Numbered from the stretch's first letter, positions 8,092-19,081 are shown. The stretch is DNA of 48,718 bases from Ensifer adhaerens (GCF_001270265.1 NZ_LGAP01000041.1:1-48718), one strand, 5' to 3'. Made by a program: numbers and translations. The notes: generated by a model not told the origin, from the letters alone.

Positions 8092-11000
8092 CTACGATCT
8101 AGGCGCTCTTGCGACGAGTTCGCCGAGGGCAGAGCGCCGTATGCTGCGCGCCTTGTGGTTCCATCCGGCGATGAGCCCAGTCGCAAGCAGGTCAGGGCCA
8201 ATCGATACTATGTCGGCGCCTGTCATGTCGCGAATGAGGTCATTGATTGCATCGTAGTCACCAGGATTGGTCACTTCTTCAATGGCTGATAGGGCGCGCC
8301 CAAGCGTCCCGGAAGTCAAGCGATCCGCGAATCGGGACGAAGGAGTCCATTTTCGAACTACTGCGTCGGGATCGTCAGAGAATTCCATCTGATTCACGAG
8401 CTTTATTGTGTCAGTAGGAATTCCGCCTGTCGCAGAAAGGATAGCGGCGCGCTGAGCTGGTGTGTCGAACGAGGTAAGGTCGAAGTTGTGCAGATGAATG
8501 CGAAGCATCTCGGCTCCCCAAGCTTGGAGGAACTCAGTAGTCTCGGGTCGTCCAGTCGCGATGCCACGCATCTTCTCGTTCGAGGCGTCGAGAAGAATGA
8601 TCGGGCGGACGTCTCCGTCGATTACCTTGGACTGACGTTCGATCCAGCCAATCTCAGTTTCGGCGTCGCGCGAATTGTCTGGCATGCGTATCACGACGGT
8701 GAGGCGCGACATGTTGCCTTTGTTCTTTTCAACAGCGTTTCGTAGCTCGCCTATCGTATTGGCAATGGTGACCACTATGTCTGGGCGCAAAGCTCCCGGC
8801 AACTGCGCTGTTTCGGACATACGTTTGAGCGCTGTTCCAACCTTGCCTAGTCCGAGGGTGTCGAGTCCGCAGACGATACGCAGTCCACCCTCTTTGCTGA
8901 GTAGACGCTCGATCTGCAGATCGGTTAGCGGCGAGTAGGGCCAATCACGCTGGTTGCTCGTCACTGCTTGTGGATCATAGGGACGCCGGTGAATACTCCG
9001 GTCGTAAGAGATGCTCGGATCCTTCTCGCCAAGCTCAAGGAGCGATTGTTCGATGTCTTCCGTAGACCCTAGCATCGCTGCGACTTGGCGTGTTCGAAGG
9101 CAGTAAGCGAACCGCTGAGTACCAGGGACGACCACCTTGCCCAGAACGCCGAGATCGAACATCTCGTCGAGCAGAGCCTCGAACGCGGCTTGGGACGGTT
9201 GCTCGGCCGTTCGCGGCCAGAAGCTCATAGCTTGTTCCAGCAACTCGGCTGGTCGGAAACCGGTGACCAGCGCCTGATGTTCGTTCCCATTCGTATTTAG
9301 CCATGCGAGCGTGTACGCGACTAGCGCGTAACGCGGGTCCAGCTCCAGAGTGAGATGGAACTTCTCACGGATACGCGCCTCTATCTGTCCGAACCCCTGG
9401 TGTTCGAAGATATCGGCATGGTGGATCGTCCAGAGCGGCCCCCCCGCGGCCAAGCGGTAGTCTTTTCCACTTCCTGCGCCGTGCAGCGTGGAAAGGAGAC
9501 CCTTGGCATATTCCTGCACGAGGCTCGGGTAATAGTTCGCCCAAGCGAGGATTTCCTCGACCGCCTCGCTCGATTCAAAGCGGAAGCCTGCCGCGCGCAT
9601 CGGTGCGACCACGAGATCATGGGCTGCACGCTTGTCGTCCTGGGTCCGGTTTAGTGGCCCAATGCAGATTGGTCGCCCGAGATGAGCGAGGGGCGAGTTC
9701 GGTTGCCTGTAGATGCGCTGGACGTTGTGAAGGCCAGCGAAAACAACTTTGAAGGCTCGACCGGTGTCCTCCATTAGTTCCTTGAGACGACTGAGCTCGG
9801 GATAGTCAGCTTTGGTTTCTGCCGCCATGAAATGATCAGTCTCGTCGAAGAGGCAGACAATCTGTCCCGACGGCCGGGTCATGAGCCAAGCTCGGATGTC
9901 CCGGCTAACGTTCTCGGAATCGCGGCTGTTCTCGCGAACAGCGCCGAATTGCGAGAGCATCGAGTTCAAATGCTGCCAAATCGTTTTTGCTGGTTCGGAA
10001 TTGCCGAGCGGCTTGACTTCGCGGCGGACAACAATGCGATCCTCTTGGGGCGCGTGGTAAATTCGAGACACGTGGTTCAGCAATGCGGACTTGCCGAGTT
10101 GGCGTCCACCATAAACCAGGCACCCATCAGCGGTCTTCGACATAATCTCGCGGATTTCCGCCGCGCGACCGAAGAACATTTCGGGTGGGATTTGTCCTGC
10201 ATCGGTGGTGTAGGGCTCGACGCGGCCATAAGGTAAACCGCATTCAAATATTGTCCGCGCACGCGTCTCACGGCGAGTAGCAACAAAGGCGACAAGGGCC
10301 TCGTCGATCAGGATGGCGGGGATGGAGCTAGCGCGGAGCCGTTCCGCGAACTCCTGGCGGCGTGCCAGATCTGCGGTCCCAGCGATGAACAAAATTGTTG
10401 GGACCTTTGGGTCAAGGGCGGTCTGAATAGTCTCGGGCAAGGTGTCGGTGCCGAGCAGGAAAAGCGCGTAGTTTCCATTGGATTTAGAGCCAAAGATCGG
10501 CGGAAGGAACCAACCATCTGACTGGATTTGTGCGGAAAGGTTCATCTGCCAGCTATTCATCCGAGCGATGCGCCGCTGGTTGCTGACATGAACGTTCTTG
10601 AAGCCGATTTCCTCGAAGAAGGCTTTGAGAGTCGATCCTAAGGGCTTTGGGGTAGATATGGAAGCCGCTGCTTCTCGGTAGAGGCTGACGAGTTCGAGTG
10701 CGGCTCGGCGACGGTCTTCCTCTGTCAAGAGAAGACCAGAGGTAGCGAATGCCCGCTCGTAGCCGCTGAGACGGCGTGGCCAACTCTCTGTCGCGGCCGC
10801 GGAAACGAACTCGGGCAGAAAGCATGCAACGAGGGACTCATTGTCACTGTCAAAGTTAGCCGCTGAGCGGCCGTCGCGCAGCTGGGCGATGCGATCCTCT
10901 ACTGCCTCCGGCGTCAGGGTATTCAGGCCGACGAGGATTGCGTCGGCCTCGTCAGCGTTCTTCTCAGTTCGGTGTGAACGAATTCGAGTAGCTTGATCCT

Positions 11001-14000
11001 GGCGGATATTGCTCTCAATCATCTCGGCGATTTCGTCGAGCTCGTCTAGATAGGCCGGGATGTCTGAAAGGTCGTCGATCTCGCTACCGTCGCTGATGGA
11101 ACGAAGGCGGGATCGAGCAATTTCGCACCAGTTAAGGCCTCGGCCGATTTCACCCTGGTGTTTATAATCTACCTTGAAGAGCATCTTCAATCGCCGATCA
11201 CGTCGTTGGATTTCCTTGATCCAGACACTGGCGTAAGCTGCCATAGCGGCGGCGAGCGTTTCGTTCGAATCCATCTGGAACCGAGTGGCAATACGGGATG
11301 CTGTTTCGAACGCGCCCTCACGGATTGCATTGTCAAAGGCGGCTAAGGGCTGTGGCACGCCCGGTCCGTTGAGCAGCTCCATCATTGGGGCGAGGCGCAT
11401 CGCGGGCTCTTCCGCAAATTGCCGCACGATGCTTGGCAATAGGTCGCGCTCTGCAGTTAGTGCCTCGTCTATGCTGGCGAAACTCTCAGTGTCGGCACCC
11501 TCAAGCGCGGAAATCGCATCGTCACAGCGACGCGCAATCCAGTCGGCAACGGCAGCCTTCAGGCCCTCTCCTATTTCACGCTGCGCGTCAGCCTCCTGGC
11601 GCAACTGACGACTGGCTTTCTCAAGGCGGGAATGGAGGTTCCCGAGTGTCGTGCGCATCTGGTTTTCGCCGTGTTGTGAGCCACCGCGTTCGCGTTCGAC
11701 TACCTTTACCCAGTCCTCGATATGGCCCAACGCCTCGGCGAACTGTCGGTCGAGATATTCGACGCCGCGAGCATGCAGATGGACACTCGTCCGTCCGAGC
11801 GAGGCACTATACTCCTCAGAGTGCGCCTCAATCGCGGAGGTGCCACGCAGGAGCTGTATCGCCTTCCGGCAGATGGCTACAGCTTTCGAGTCACCAGCAT
11901 CGATTGCTGCGCGTGCCTTGCCGATCGGGCCTTCCTCGGAGGCTACGTGGCGCATAAACCCGGTGGCGAAGCGCCAGCGGGAATTTTTCTGAGAGATTGT
12001 ATCGCACCAGACCCCAAGCCTTTCGGCGATGCGGGTTTTTTGCGGCACACGAGTGGCGCCAGAGAGGCGCGCAAGCTCATCCGCGCTCGGTGGGAAATGA
12101 AATTCTAAGTTGGAGACTGCTTCAGAAACCTCCCGCAGATACTGACCGAGCAAGCCGCGGGCCAGTTCAGGAAGCCCTGCACGAAAAGTGGTCGACTTGT
12201 GAAGTAGGGCGGGACGCAACAAAGCACCCAGCAGTAGCACAGCGTTGAGATCGCTGGTTTCCGCGGAACGAGCCTGCTCTGCGATTGCGGTGAGGCGATC
12301 CGTGTCATGACCGTAATCGCGCAGAGGGCCGCGGGCGGCGGCGGCGGCGCGCAGGACGGAGGAGTCCAGCGGCCAGGGAGCGTGCGCGGCCTCGATCGAC
12401 TCCGCGGCATCTGCCGCGACACCAATGAGATCGCGGTCGATCAGAATCGCCAGGATCGAACTATCAATCGCTTCGCTCTCAGGATCGTGATCTTGATCGA
12501 TTGATGTTTCGTCCAACGTGCACAGATCTAGCGCTAAATTTTCTTGGTGAGAGGATTCAATCAGATTGGGACCGGTTGGGACCTCATTCGACCCGGAGAT
12601 CACCGCTGGCGGATCCATATGCGTCTCGTCCGCATCAGCGACACTTGCGAGCAGGTTCCCGGGCTCAATGACGTCTTCATCACGAGCTGGGGAGGCCTCG
12701 GGCAGAGGTGTCGGACTACCGCCGAACTCGTGGGCTGTTATCTCATTGGATTGGGCTTCGGAGGGAGCGCCGGAACTCGAAAGAGTTTGCTGGTCCACAG
12801 TAAGCACAGCGTCGGTGGCTTCGTCGCGACCAATCACGTCCCCTGTTGTCACGTCCGCCGCAAAAGAAGCTGTTTGATCGAGAAGCTGTGTAAGCTCTCC
12901 GATGAGGAGGTTTCGGCGCGCCGAAAGCCTTTGCTGATGCTCGTGCATCTCTTCTGCCTTGGCGGCGAGGGCGGGCACATCGGCGAAGCGGCGCTCAGCA
13001 CTCGCCGTGGTGAGTGCGCTGGCAGCAGCTTCGGCATTCGCTTCGGCGTCGGGAAGATCGGCCAGAATATTCTCGACCTCAACAAGTTTGTCGAGCGTCG
13101 CCTGGCTCGCAATCTTTAGGACGACTTCAGCCGAAAGCTTATCGTCGGAAGGAGGTTTGATGCCAAGTACGGCGAGTCGGTGAAGTGCATCCGAGGCTTC
13201 GGGTGCAGGCGGTAGGTTCGCGAAGCGCGCGGCTAGATGGCAAAGCCGAGCGAGAATCTCGAAGGCTGATTGGTTGCTAAGCTCGTCGAGTTCGGACGCC
13301 AACTGCGTGATCGTTTTGACTAAGTCGTAGCGCTGCTTGGTGGTTGGGCGATCGATCTCGGAGAGTGCCTGAAGTATATTGTGTCCGAGAGTGCCGTGTT
13401 CGTCGGGAAGGACTTCCAACTTGGCGGCTTCATCTAAGGCATTCGGGGCCTCCTCGCAGGCAGTCTTGGTAGTGTTGTCCCTGTAGTCGTCTAACGTTTT
13501 ACTTACCAGATCGCCAAAGCCATCGCCATCTTGTTCCTCGTAAAGACGGCGGTAGTGATGGATCGCATATTCGCAGAAGGAAGCGACGGCGAGATCTGGC
13601 GCAACGGCACCGGGAATGACGATTTCACGGATACGGTCCGCAATATCCTCGTTGCTGTCAAGGCAGAGCTGGGCAAGGGGAAGTTTGCTGATGATCCGCG
13701 CCAGCTTGTCCGGGTGACTCCCGGAGACCTTACCGCTCTTGATGCCGAGCCGGGCGTTTGCAACGAGGACTTCGAGGTGCGGGGCCAGCCAGGGGTGATC
13801 TTCGAGGATTCCGAGATAGGCGTCGTAAAAGCCGGCTGTGTCGCGGGCATCGATGTCAAGTTCGAGGAAATTGCACAGATGTTTAATGTCCCGAACGCTC
13901 ATGCGATTCACTTGAACAAGATAATCGACAGCACCGGGGGAAATTTCACGTAGCGGAAAGCGTGTGCAATCGGACGGGTCAGCCCATTCGTCTTTGTTCC

Positions 14001-14106
14001 ATCCAGCCATCTTCGCACGGCAGTAGGCTGCGTTGTTGCTTTCCGCGAGCGTTTCCGTCGCAGAGGGCTTTTCGACGAGATACTTGAATTCGTTGTCGTC
14101 TGACAT
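8092..14106 (-). CDS. Giant 2004-aa STAND/AAA-like P-loop ATPase, last gene of the defence array
   Basis: Visible layout: a long helical N-terminal half; an acidic Ser/Asp/Glu-rich linker at about 420-550; more helical repeats with a coiled-coil-like stretch near 835; an alpha/beta segment near 1210-1290 (LFLLGTDTLPE, TILFIAGT); then MFFGRAAEI and a P-loop domain with Walker A GGRQLGKS (about 1335) and Walker B IVCLFDETDHF (about 1418), followed by winged-helix-like sequence. A further block near 1735-1880 (CGLDTLGLGKVG, RPIILLDASNE, ATGGIPTDTI) looks like a second, degenerate ATPase module. GxxGR-E plus such a P-loop is typical of STAND-like NTPases of immune systems, which sense a trigger and oligomerise. 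No nuclease or toxin domain is recognisable. It starts 37 nt after the helicase stop, with a G-run upstream of the ATG. Confidence 0.85.
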   Translation of the reverse strand: MSDDNEFKYLVEKPSATETLAESNNAAYCRAKMAGWNKDEWADPSDCTRFPLREISPGAVDYLVQVNRMSVRDIKHLCNFLELDIDARDTAGFYDAYLGILEDHPWLAPHLEVLVANARLGIKSGKVSGSHPDKLARIISKLPLAQLCLDSNEDIADRIREIVIPGAVAPDLAVASFCEYAIHHYRRLYEEQDGDGFGDLVSKTLDDYRDNTTKTACEEAPNALDEAAKLEVLPDEHGTLGHNILQALSEIDRPTTKQRYDLVKTITQLASELDELSNQSAFEILARLCHLAARFANLPPAPEASDALHRLAVLGIKPPSDDKLSAEVVLKIASQATLDKLVEVENILADLPDAEANAEAAASALTTASAERRFADVPALAAKAEEMHEHQQRLSARRNLLIGELTQLLDQTASFAADVTTGDVIGRDEATDAVLTVDQQTLSSSGAPSEAQSNEITAHEFGGSPTPLPEASPARDEDVIEPGNLLASVADADETHMDPPAVISGSNEVPTGPNLIESSHQENLALDLCTLDETSIDQDHDPESEAIDSSILAILIDRDLIGVAADAAESIEAAHAPWPLDSSVLRAAAAARGPLRDYGHDTDRLTAIAEQARSAETSDLNAVLLLGALLRPALLHKSTTFRAGLPELARGLLGQYLREVSEAVSNLEFHFPPSADELARLSGATRVPQKTRIAERLGVWCDTISQKNSRWRFATGFMRHVASEEGPIGKARAAIDAGDSKAVAICRKAIQLLRGTSAIEAHSEEYSASLGRTSVHLHARGVEYLDRQFAEALGHIEDWVKVVERERGGSQHGENQMRTTLGNLHSRLEKASRQLRQEADAQREIGEGLKAAVADWIARRCDDAISALEGADTESFASIDEALTAERDLLPSIVRQFAEEPAMRLAPMMELLNGPGVPQPLAAFDNAIREGAFETASRIATRFQMDSNETLAAAMAAYASVWIKEIQRRDRRLKMLFKVDYKHQGEIGRGLNWCEIARSRLRSISDGSEIDDLSDIPAYLDELDEIAEMIESNIRQDQATRIRSHRTEKNADEADAILVGLNTLTPEAVEDRIAQLRDGRSAANFDSDNESLVACFLPEFVSAAATESWPRRLSGYERAFATSGLLLTEEDRRRAALELVSLYREAAASISTPKPLGSTLKAFFEEIGFKNVHVSNQRRIARMNSWQMNLSAQIQSDGWFLPPIFGSKSNGNYALFLLGTDTLPETIQTALDPKVPTILFIAGTADLARRQEFAERLRASSIPAILIDEALVAFVATRRETRARTIFECGLPYGRVEPYTTDAGQIPPEMFFGRAAEIREIMSKTADGCLVYGGRQLGKSALLNHVSRIYHAPQEDRIVVRREVKPLGNSEPAKTIWQHLNSMLSQFGAVRENSRDSENVSRDIRAWLMTRPSGQIVCLFDETDHFMAAETKADYPELSRLKELMEDTGRAFKVVFAGLHNVQRIYRQPNSPLAHLGRPICIGPLNRTQDDKRAAHDLVVAPMRAAGFRFESSEAVEEILAWANYYPSLVQEYAKGLLSTLHGAGSGKDYRLAAGGPLWTIHHADIFEHQGFGQIEARIREKFHLTLELDPRYALVAYTLAWLNTNGNEHQALVTGFRPAELLEQAMSFWPRTAEQPSQAAFEALLDEMFDLGVLGKVVVPGTQRFAYCLRTRQVAAMLGSTEDIEQSLLELGEKDPSISYDRSIHRRPYDPQAVTSNQRDWPYSPLTDLQIERLLSKEGGLRIVCGLDTLGLGKVGTALKRMSETAQLPGALRPDIVVTIANTIGELRNAVEKNKGNMSRLTVVIRMPDNSRDAETEIGWIERQSKVIDGDVRPIILLDASNEKMRGIATGRPETTEFLQAWGAEMLRIHLHNFDLTSFDTPAQRAAILSATGGIPTDTIKLVNQMEFSDDPDAVVRKWTPSSRFADRLTSGTLGRALSAIEEVTNPGDYDAINDLIRDMTGADIVSIGPDLLATGLIAGWNHKARSIRRSALGELVARAPRS

Positions 14107-14143
14107 GCGCTTTGCGTCCCCCCAAAAGCTGCAAAAGTGTGCT

Positions 14144-17100
14144 CTACTTCGGATCTATTTGAGCACCCGCAGCGAGCAGAATAGCCTCAATCCAAGCAAG
14201 GGCGGGACGACGATCGAAATCGTGCCAGAACCGCTGATTGGAATAATCATTTAGACATGATGTACAGCTCGTCAGGCAATCCGGGTTTGAACAGGTTAGA
14301 ATTTCCCGAGCAGCAAGGAAGAGGTCTGCAACCATGTAGCCATCCTCCCTCGTGAGGCGTGTTGCATAGCCCGCGCCCCCGGACACCGAATCATAGAGAA
14401 CAACCACTAGATAGCCATTTAGTCTCTGAACTAGTCCTCGTATGTCGCGCGAGTCAGTTTCGAGCAGGTCGGCCGCACCGAGCCGGAGAGCCTCTTGAAG
14501 AGTGCGGTCGAGTCGGCGGTCATGGGTGATAGGGCCCCCGTTCTGATCAATTGGAACTCCGTCAAAGAGGAACGCGCGGACATCGGTCTCGAAAACGTGA
14601 GCGAGGTCAATCGGATACACCGGTTGCGTGGAGTCAGAGCGGCAATCAAGCCCACTGCGTGGATTAGTGTGAGGTTCTAGAAATGAGGGGCGCTGCCATG
14701 CCATGTCCGGACCATGGCCGCGCACCGGAACTGCGTGCTCGCATGTTCTGCACCAAGCGAAGCCGCCACGTCGCTTCCCGCGGTTGACAGCGATGATCCG
14801 TCCTAGCTCCGGCTCTGGCCGGTTCGATCCTGGCGCTGTGAAAGTTAAAATGCCGGTGACGTCCGTGGCTGTATACTTCTGCCAAGGTGCCTCAGTAAGA
14901 AGAAGTGCTTCATCTGAGACGGTCGGTCGTAGGCGGCTTGCACCGGGATCCCGGCCCAAGCCGTCATTAACCGAGGTCAGGAATCCGTGCGGGCGTATGA
15001 AGTCGCGAGTGATTGCTGATTTTGGGAAGGTGTGGCCGCATTGGTGGCAATCTAGCTCCGGTTCGGCGCCTTGGGTGGTAATCTGGGGCGAGTGGCAGGC
15101 TTCGCAGATGCGGTATTTGGACCGGTCGATGAAGGCGTCGTCGCCCGTGAATTTCGACCGTTTGGATATGCCGGCGCTGGTCCAAACGCGTCCCCCGGCG
15201 ACCACCTCAGCGCCGGGCGCATATTCGGAGATACCAATTGCACCATCGCGGTCGAGTTCGAGGATTGCTGTGTCGGCTGACTGGCCGGCAGAGTTGACCA
15301 CCTCGAGAGACACAGAATGCACAGGGAAGGAATAGGTTGGGATGATAGCTCGCTTGGATAGCTGGTCGACTAGAAACTGATCCAGAAAGAGACGCTGTTG
15401 CGTGCGGAGCACGCTAAGTGAGCGGTCGATCTTCTGGAATCTGTCGGTGGCGGTCCTATCGATTGCAGCACGTTCCTTCTCAAGATCGTCGATCGCATTC
15501 TGCATTAGCTGCCAACGGCCCCAGACGGCGTCGGCGAGCGCATTTAGGCGCTCGCGCATGACCTCAGAAAGTGCTGTGGCGTCGAGGGCGATGCCAGCAA
15601 GTTCCGCAGGCAGACGATTTCCAAGCCGTGCCGCGACGGCGAAGGCGCTTGTTGCGTCCGCGCCGGCCCGCCAGTTTGAAAAGTCGCTATCAAAAATCTG
15701 GCGCGCTTCGTTGGTTAGAGCGAGGGCGAAGACATCCTTGAGTCTGGGCGAACCCATCCGAGTATAGCCCGCCAGACGGTGTTCGAGGTAGCGTGCCAGA
15801 ACGACGGAGATCTGGTGGCGTCGGAAAATTCCGGCGTTGTCCAGGGTAAGGTATGGGACCTTCGGCTTGGTGGCTAAGTAATCGTCAAAAATTTCGAATA
15901 CCGCCCGGTCAAAACGCCCTGAGCGGGCGGTTGTCAGCACGATCGGTGCCACTTGCGCACGGCGTCCGGCACGGCCGGCGCGCTGTTGGTAGTTCGCGAT
16001 CGAAGGCGGCACGTTCTTGCATAGGACAGCCTCAAGATCGCCAAGATCGACACCCATCTCCATTGTGGTCGTGCAGGAAAGCAGGTTGATCTCACCTTTC
16101 TTGAATTCTTCTTCAATGTCGGCACGAACGTGGTTTGCGATAGCGGCTGTATGTTCCCGGGCGATGGCCATGCGCGGATGCTCTCGATAGCGGGCCACAT
16201 AGTGGTTGCGCGCCGCCATTTGTGCCCGCGCGTCCGACGTAATTTCGCTAAGGGTGCCTGCGCAGCCCATGGATTGGCAAACGTCGGCGGTGTCGAATTG
16301 CGTGCGTCCGCCGCAGTGACTGCATTGGTAGAGGTGCACCGCATTTCCAGGTAACACGATAAACGACGAATCAAGCTTGAGTGCTCGACCGACGCCGTGC
16401 TTCGCGGTCATGGAGCGTGGATGTTCGATCGCCTTCCAGAAACTTACCAGCACATCTCGGGCGTCGAGATCGTCCATCTTTGTACCCGCGGCTCGGGCCA
16501 TTTTCTTAAGGAGTGCAGTGAAGCGGTTGTCGCGGCCCGAGGACGGGATTAAGGCGAGCGCGAGATCAGTATGCGGATTGCGTTCGCGAGTCACACAGCG
16601 ATTTCGTTGGCGAGCGATGCGAGTCCAGATCGATTCATCGGTAAGATCTATCATGCCCGATTCTTGTTCCGCAATTGCTCGGTGCTCACGTATGATTTTG
16701 AGAAGGTAGCGCACAAAGGCCCCAGCGAAGGGCTTGAGGGAGGTCGGCAAAGCCAACTCGACGGCGCCGACCGGTCGCTCTATCTGGCTGTAGTCAATGC
16801 CGATGAGGCCGAAACCTTCAAGACTGAGACGGCCACGACCAAAAACGGTCAATTCCGCGGCGATAAGGGCCTTCAGGCGTAGCCGCTGGTTGACGCTGGT
16901 TTCGAGGATCGGAACAACCCCCGGGACGTAGAGTCGAAGCCCATCCTTCCTTAGTTCTCGCTCAACGGCCCCAACGAGATTGTCTATGTCAATCGCGCCG
17001 CTGGCTTCGACTACCCGGAGGATTGCACCGCGGATCGCTTGCTCCCGCGAAGTTCGTTCGAAAAAGGGGGCAAAGAAGGCTGCGTCCTGGCGGTTGTCGG

Positions 17101-19081
17101 AAAACACGAGGAGGTTTCGTCCACCCATTGGAGGTTGGGTGCCGAGATCCTTTTCAGGCAACGCCTCCAAGAGTGTCTGCGCGGCGACCGCCGCGATTGC
17201 CTCGTCGCCCGGGCGCACGGTCGTAATCGGCTCGAGATATCGGGACGAACGGTGCCGGCACGCAACGCAGGTCTCGAGATACCGCCCACTCTCGTCTGGG
17301 TCTTCTTTGAGTGGGATATCCTCTAGGGCAACGGCTCCAATGTCGTCGACATCCAACGGCCTGCCGGTTAGAGGATCTATATGAAGGAGCTGTGGAGCCG
17401 GGTCGTGCTCGTCATCGTGATCCTCTTCGATTGCGAGGCCGCCGGGCACGAGTCGAAGGATGTGCCGCCCGCCAGAACTCGGCACGGGTTCAAACCCAAG
17501 CGGGCCTTCCCAAGCCTCGATATAGGGTTCGCCGCAATTCCGACAAACGTAGAGTTCGAAAGCCGGCCGGTCGTCGCTGGAAAATTCGGCACCAATAACG
17601 ACTTCGCCAAGGCCCTCTGGAGCATCGGATTTTAGGGCGACACCAACTCGATCCGGGGAACGAGATATGAGATGATAACGCGCCGGGAGTAGCGGGAAGA
17701 CGGTCGCATCGTCGCTAATGGCGAGCACGCCAACAGCGATGAGCCCGGTAAGTGCAGGGACCGCCATGTCGCCACCGTGCTGGAATACCTGATGGGCCAA
17801 ATGCTCGATTGGCATGGCGCCGCTGTCAAGCCGGCGCGCGATAGCAGCTATCTCGGAGAAGCTGGCAAGGCGTTCAATCAGAGCATCTCCCAACGGGGCA
17901 GCCAAGGAAAGCTTTAATTCTGGTAGCTCCAGCAAGTCCGCTTCGTAATTCCAGTCCTCGACGCTCATCGGAGTAGCATTCTGGGTCGCTTGCCGGGCAA
18001 GAGCCGCAAGTTCGCCCGCTATCACCCAACGCTCGGGACTGAGGCCGCTCGCGCTCGGGCTGGCCGAGAGGCTAGGATGCAATTTTTTTTTGGAGGTAAT
18101 GACGGCGTGTTCGCCGTTGAAAGGTTCTCCGAAGAGACGACCAGCAAAATCCGCGAGTTCGGCCTTGCGTGTTGGATCAAGTGATGCAGAGGTGCCGACA
18201 CAGCGGACTTGGCCGTCAGGCACGTCAAGATGGGCCTTCAAACGTCGCAGGAGGAAGGAAACCTCAATTGCCTGTGCCCCGGCATAAGTGTGGATCTCAT
18301 CGAGAATTAGCCAGCGAAGATCTGCAAGGCTAAGAAGCGGCCGGTTCGTTGGAAGTAGGAGGATATGTTCCAGCATCGCGTAGTTCGTGATTAGGATATG
18401 TGGCGGGTTCTCGCGCATTTCCTGCCGTGACAAGAGCCAGTTTCCCGACACATCAGCGTCTTCTCCGAAGATATTTACGAAGCTTGGAGTGGAGCGCAGA
18501 CGCGTTGCCTCTTCCTCGCGCGTGGCGCGCGATCTAACTTGGCCCGTGTACCGGCCGATGGTGATCCCTGGATCGCCGAGGTCGCGAAAGAGGAGAGCGG
18601 CAATCCGGTTCAATTGGTCGTTTGCTAGCGCGTTCAGCGGATAGACAATGATCGCCCGCACGCCGGGTCGGCTGAGGTCGCCTTGAGCCAGAATGTCGTT
18701 AACCAGTGGGTATAGAAAACCTTCGGTCTTGCCCGATCCGGTTCCGGTTGCGACCAGATAGTTCTCGTTGCGCAGCAGAGCTTCTTCTTGATGGGCATGC
18801 AAGGGCCGAGACCAAACAGACGGCGCGTTCTGGCCGAAGACACTCCAGCTCGGAGCGAGAAGACCCGCTGCGGCTAGTGCTTTTAGACTCCTCCCCTTGA
18901 CGTAATCCGGCAAAGTTTCGACGTAAGGGCCTTTTACGAAATCCAGTTGGCCAATTCGCTGTCGAAGTTCGGCGGCGAGGTGAGGAGCTCGAATTTCATT
19001 GATAGGCGACGACGCGGCGACGAAACGTGCCAAGGTCGTGTTCAAATGTTCGCGGAAATGGTTCGGGTCAAGATCTGTCAC
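14144..19081 (-). CDS. DEAD/DEAH helicase with C-terminal DUF1998-like Cys cluster (DruE-like)
   Basis: The 1645-residue superfamily 2 helicase shows a Q-motif-like HAHQEE (95-100), motif I ATGTGSGKT (111-119), motif II DEIH (261-264), motif III TSAS (297-300), and motif VI QRAGRAGRR (near 1030). Zinc-finger-like Cys pairs occur at several places (CRNCG, CSHCGG, CEACHS...CHQCG). The C-terminus CSNPDCLTSCTSCLNDYSNQ is the DUF1998 Cys signature. DUF1998 helicases of this size are the shared DruE subunit of Druantia systems; DrmB of DISARM is shorter and different. The start is a GTG overlapping the upstream stop by 4 nt (GTGA), so it is coupled to the 1039-aa protein. It is expected to translocate on DNA with ATP. 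Naming it DruE is inference. Confidence 0.85.
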   Translation of the reverse strand: MTDLDPNHFREHLNTTLARFVAASSPINEIRAPHLAAELRQRIGQLDFVKGPYVETLPDYVKGRSLKALAAAGLLAPSWSVFGQNAPSVWSRPLHAHQEEALLRNENYLVATGTGSGKTEGFLYPLVNDILAQGDLSRPGVRAIIVYPLNALANDQLNRIAALLFRDLGDPGITIGRYTGQVRSRATREEEATRLRSTPSFVNIFGEDADVSGNWLLSRQEMRENPPHILITNYAMLEHILLLPTNRPLLSLADLRWLILDEIHTYAGAQAIEVSFLLRRLKAHLDVPDGQVRCVGTSASLDPTRKAELADFAGRLFGEPFNGEHAVITSKKKLHPSLSASPSASGLSPERWVIAGELAALARQATQNATPMSVEDWNYEADLLELPELKLSLAAPLGDALIERLASFSEIAAIARRLDSGAMPIEHLAHQVFQHGGDMAVPALTGLIAVGVLAISDDATVFPLLPARYHLISRSPDRVGVALKSDAPEGLGEVVIGAEFSSDDRPAFELYVCRNCGEPYIEAWEGPLGFEPVPSSGGRHILRLVPGGLAIEEDHDDEHDPAPQLLHIDPLTGRPLDVDDIGAVALEDIPLKEDPDESGRYLETCVACRHRSSRYLEPITTVRPGDEAIAAVAAQTLLEALPEKDLGTQPPMGGRNLLVFSDNRQDAAFFAPFFERTSREQAIRGAILRVVEASGAIDIDNLVGAVERELRKDGLRLYVPGVVPILETSVNQRLRLKALIAAELTVFGRGRLSLEGFGLIGIDYSQIERPVGAVELALPTSLKPFAGAFVRYLLKIIREHRAIAEQESGMIDLTDESIWTRIARQRNRCVTRERNPHTDLALALIPSSGRDNRFTALLKKMARAAGTKMDDLDARDVLVSFWKAIEHPRSMTAKHGVGRALKLDSSFIVLPGNAVHLYQCSHCGGRTQFDTADVCQSMGCAGTLSEITSDARAQMAARNHYVARYREHPRMAIAREHTAAIANHVRADIEEEFKKGEINLLSCTTTMEMGVDLGDLEAVLCKNVPPSIANYQQRAGRAGRRAQVAPIVLTTARSGRFDRAVFEIFDDYLATKPKVPYLTLDNAGIFRRHQISVVLARYLEHRLAGYTRMGSPRLKDVFALALTNEARQIFDSDFSNWRAGADATSAFAVAARLGNRLPAELAGIALDATALSEVMRERLNALADAVWGRWQLMQNAIDDLEKERAAIDRTATDRFQKIDRSLSVLRTQQRLFLDQFLVDQLSKRAIIPTYSFPVHSVSLEVVNSAGQSADTAILELDRDGAIGISEYAPGAEVVAGGRVWTSAGISKRSKFTGDDAFIDRSKYRICEACHSPQITTQGAEPELDCHQCGHTFPKSAITRDFIRPHGFLTSVNDGLGRDPGASRLRPTVSDEALLLTEAPWQKYTATDVTGILTFTAPGSNRPEPELGRIIAVNRGKRRGGFAWCRTCEHAVPVRGHGPDMAWQRPSFLEPHTNPRSGLDCRSDSTQPVYPIDLAHVFETDVRAFLFDGVPIDQNGGPITHDRRLDRTLQEALRLGAADLLETDSRDIRGLVQRLNGYLVVVLYDSVSGGAGYATRLTREDGYMVADLFLAAREILTCSNPDCLTSCTSCLNDYSNQRFWHDFDRRPALAWIEAILLAAGAQIDPK

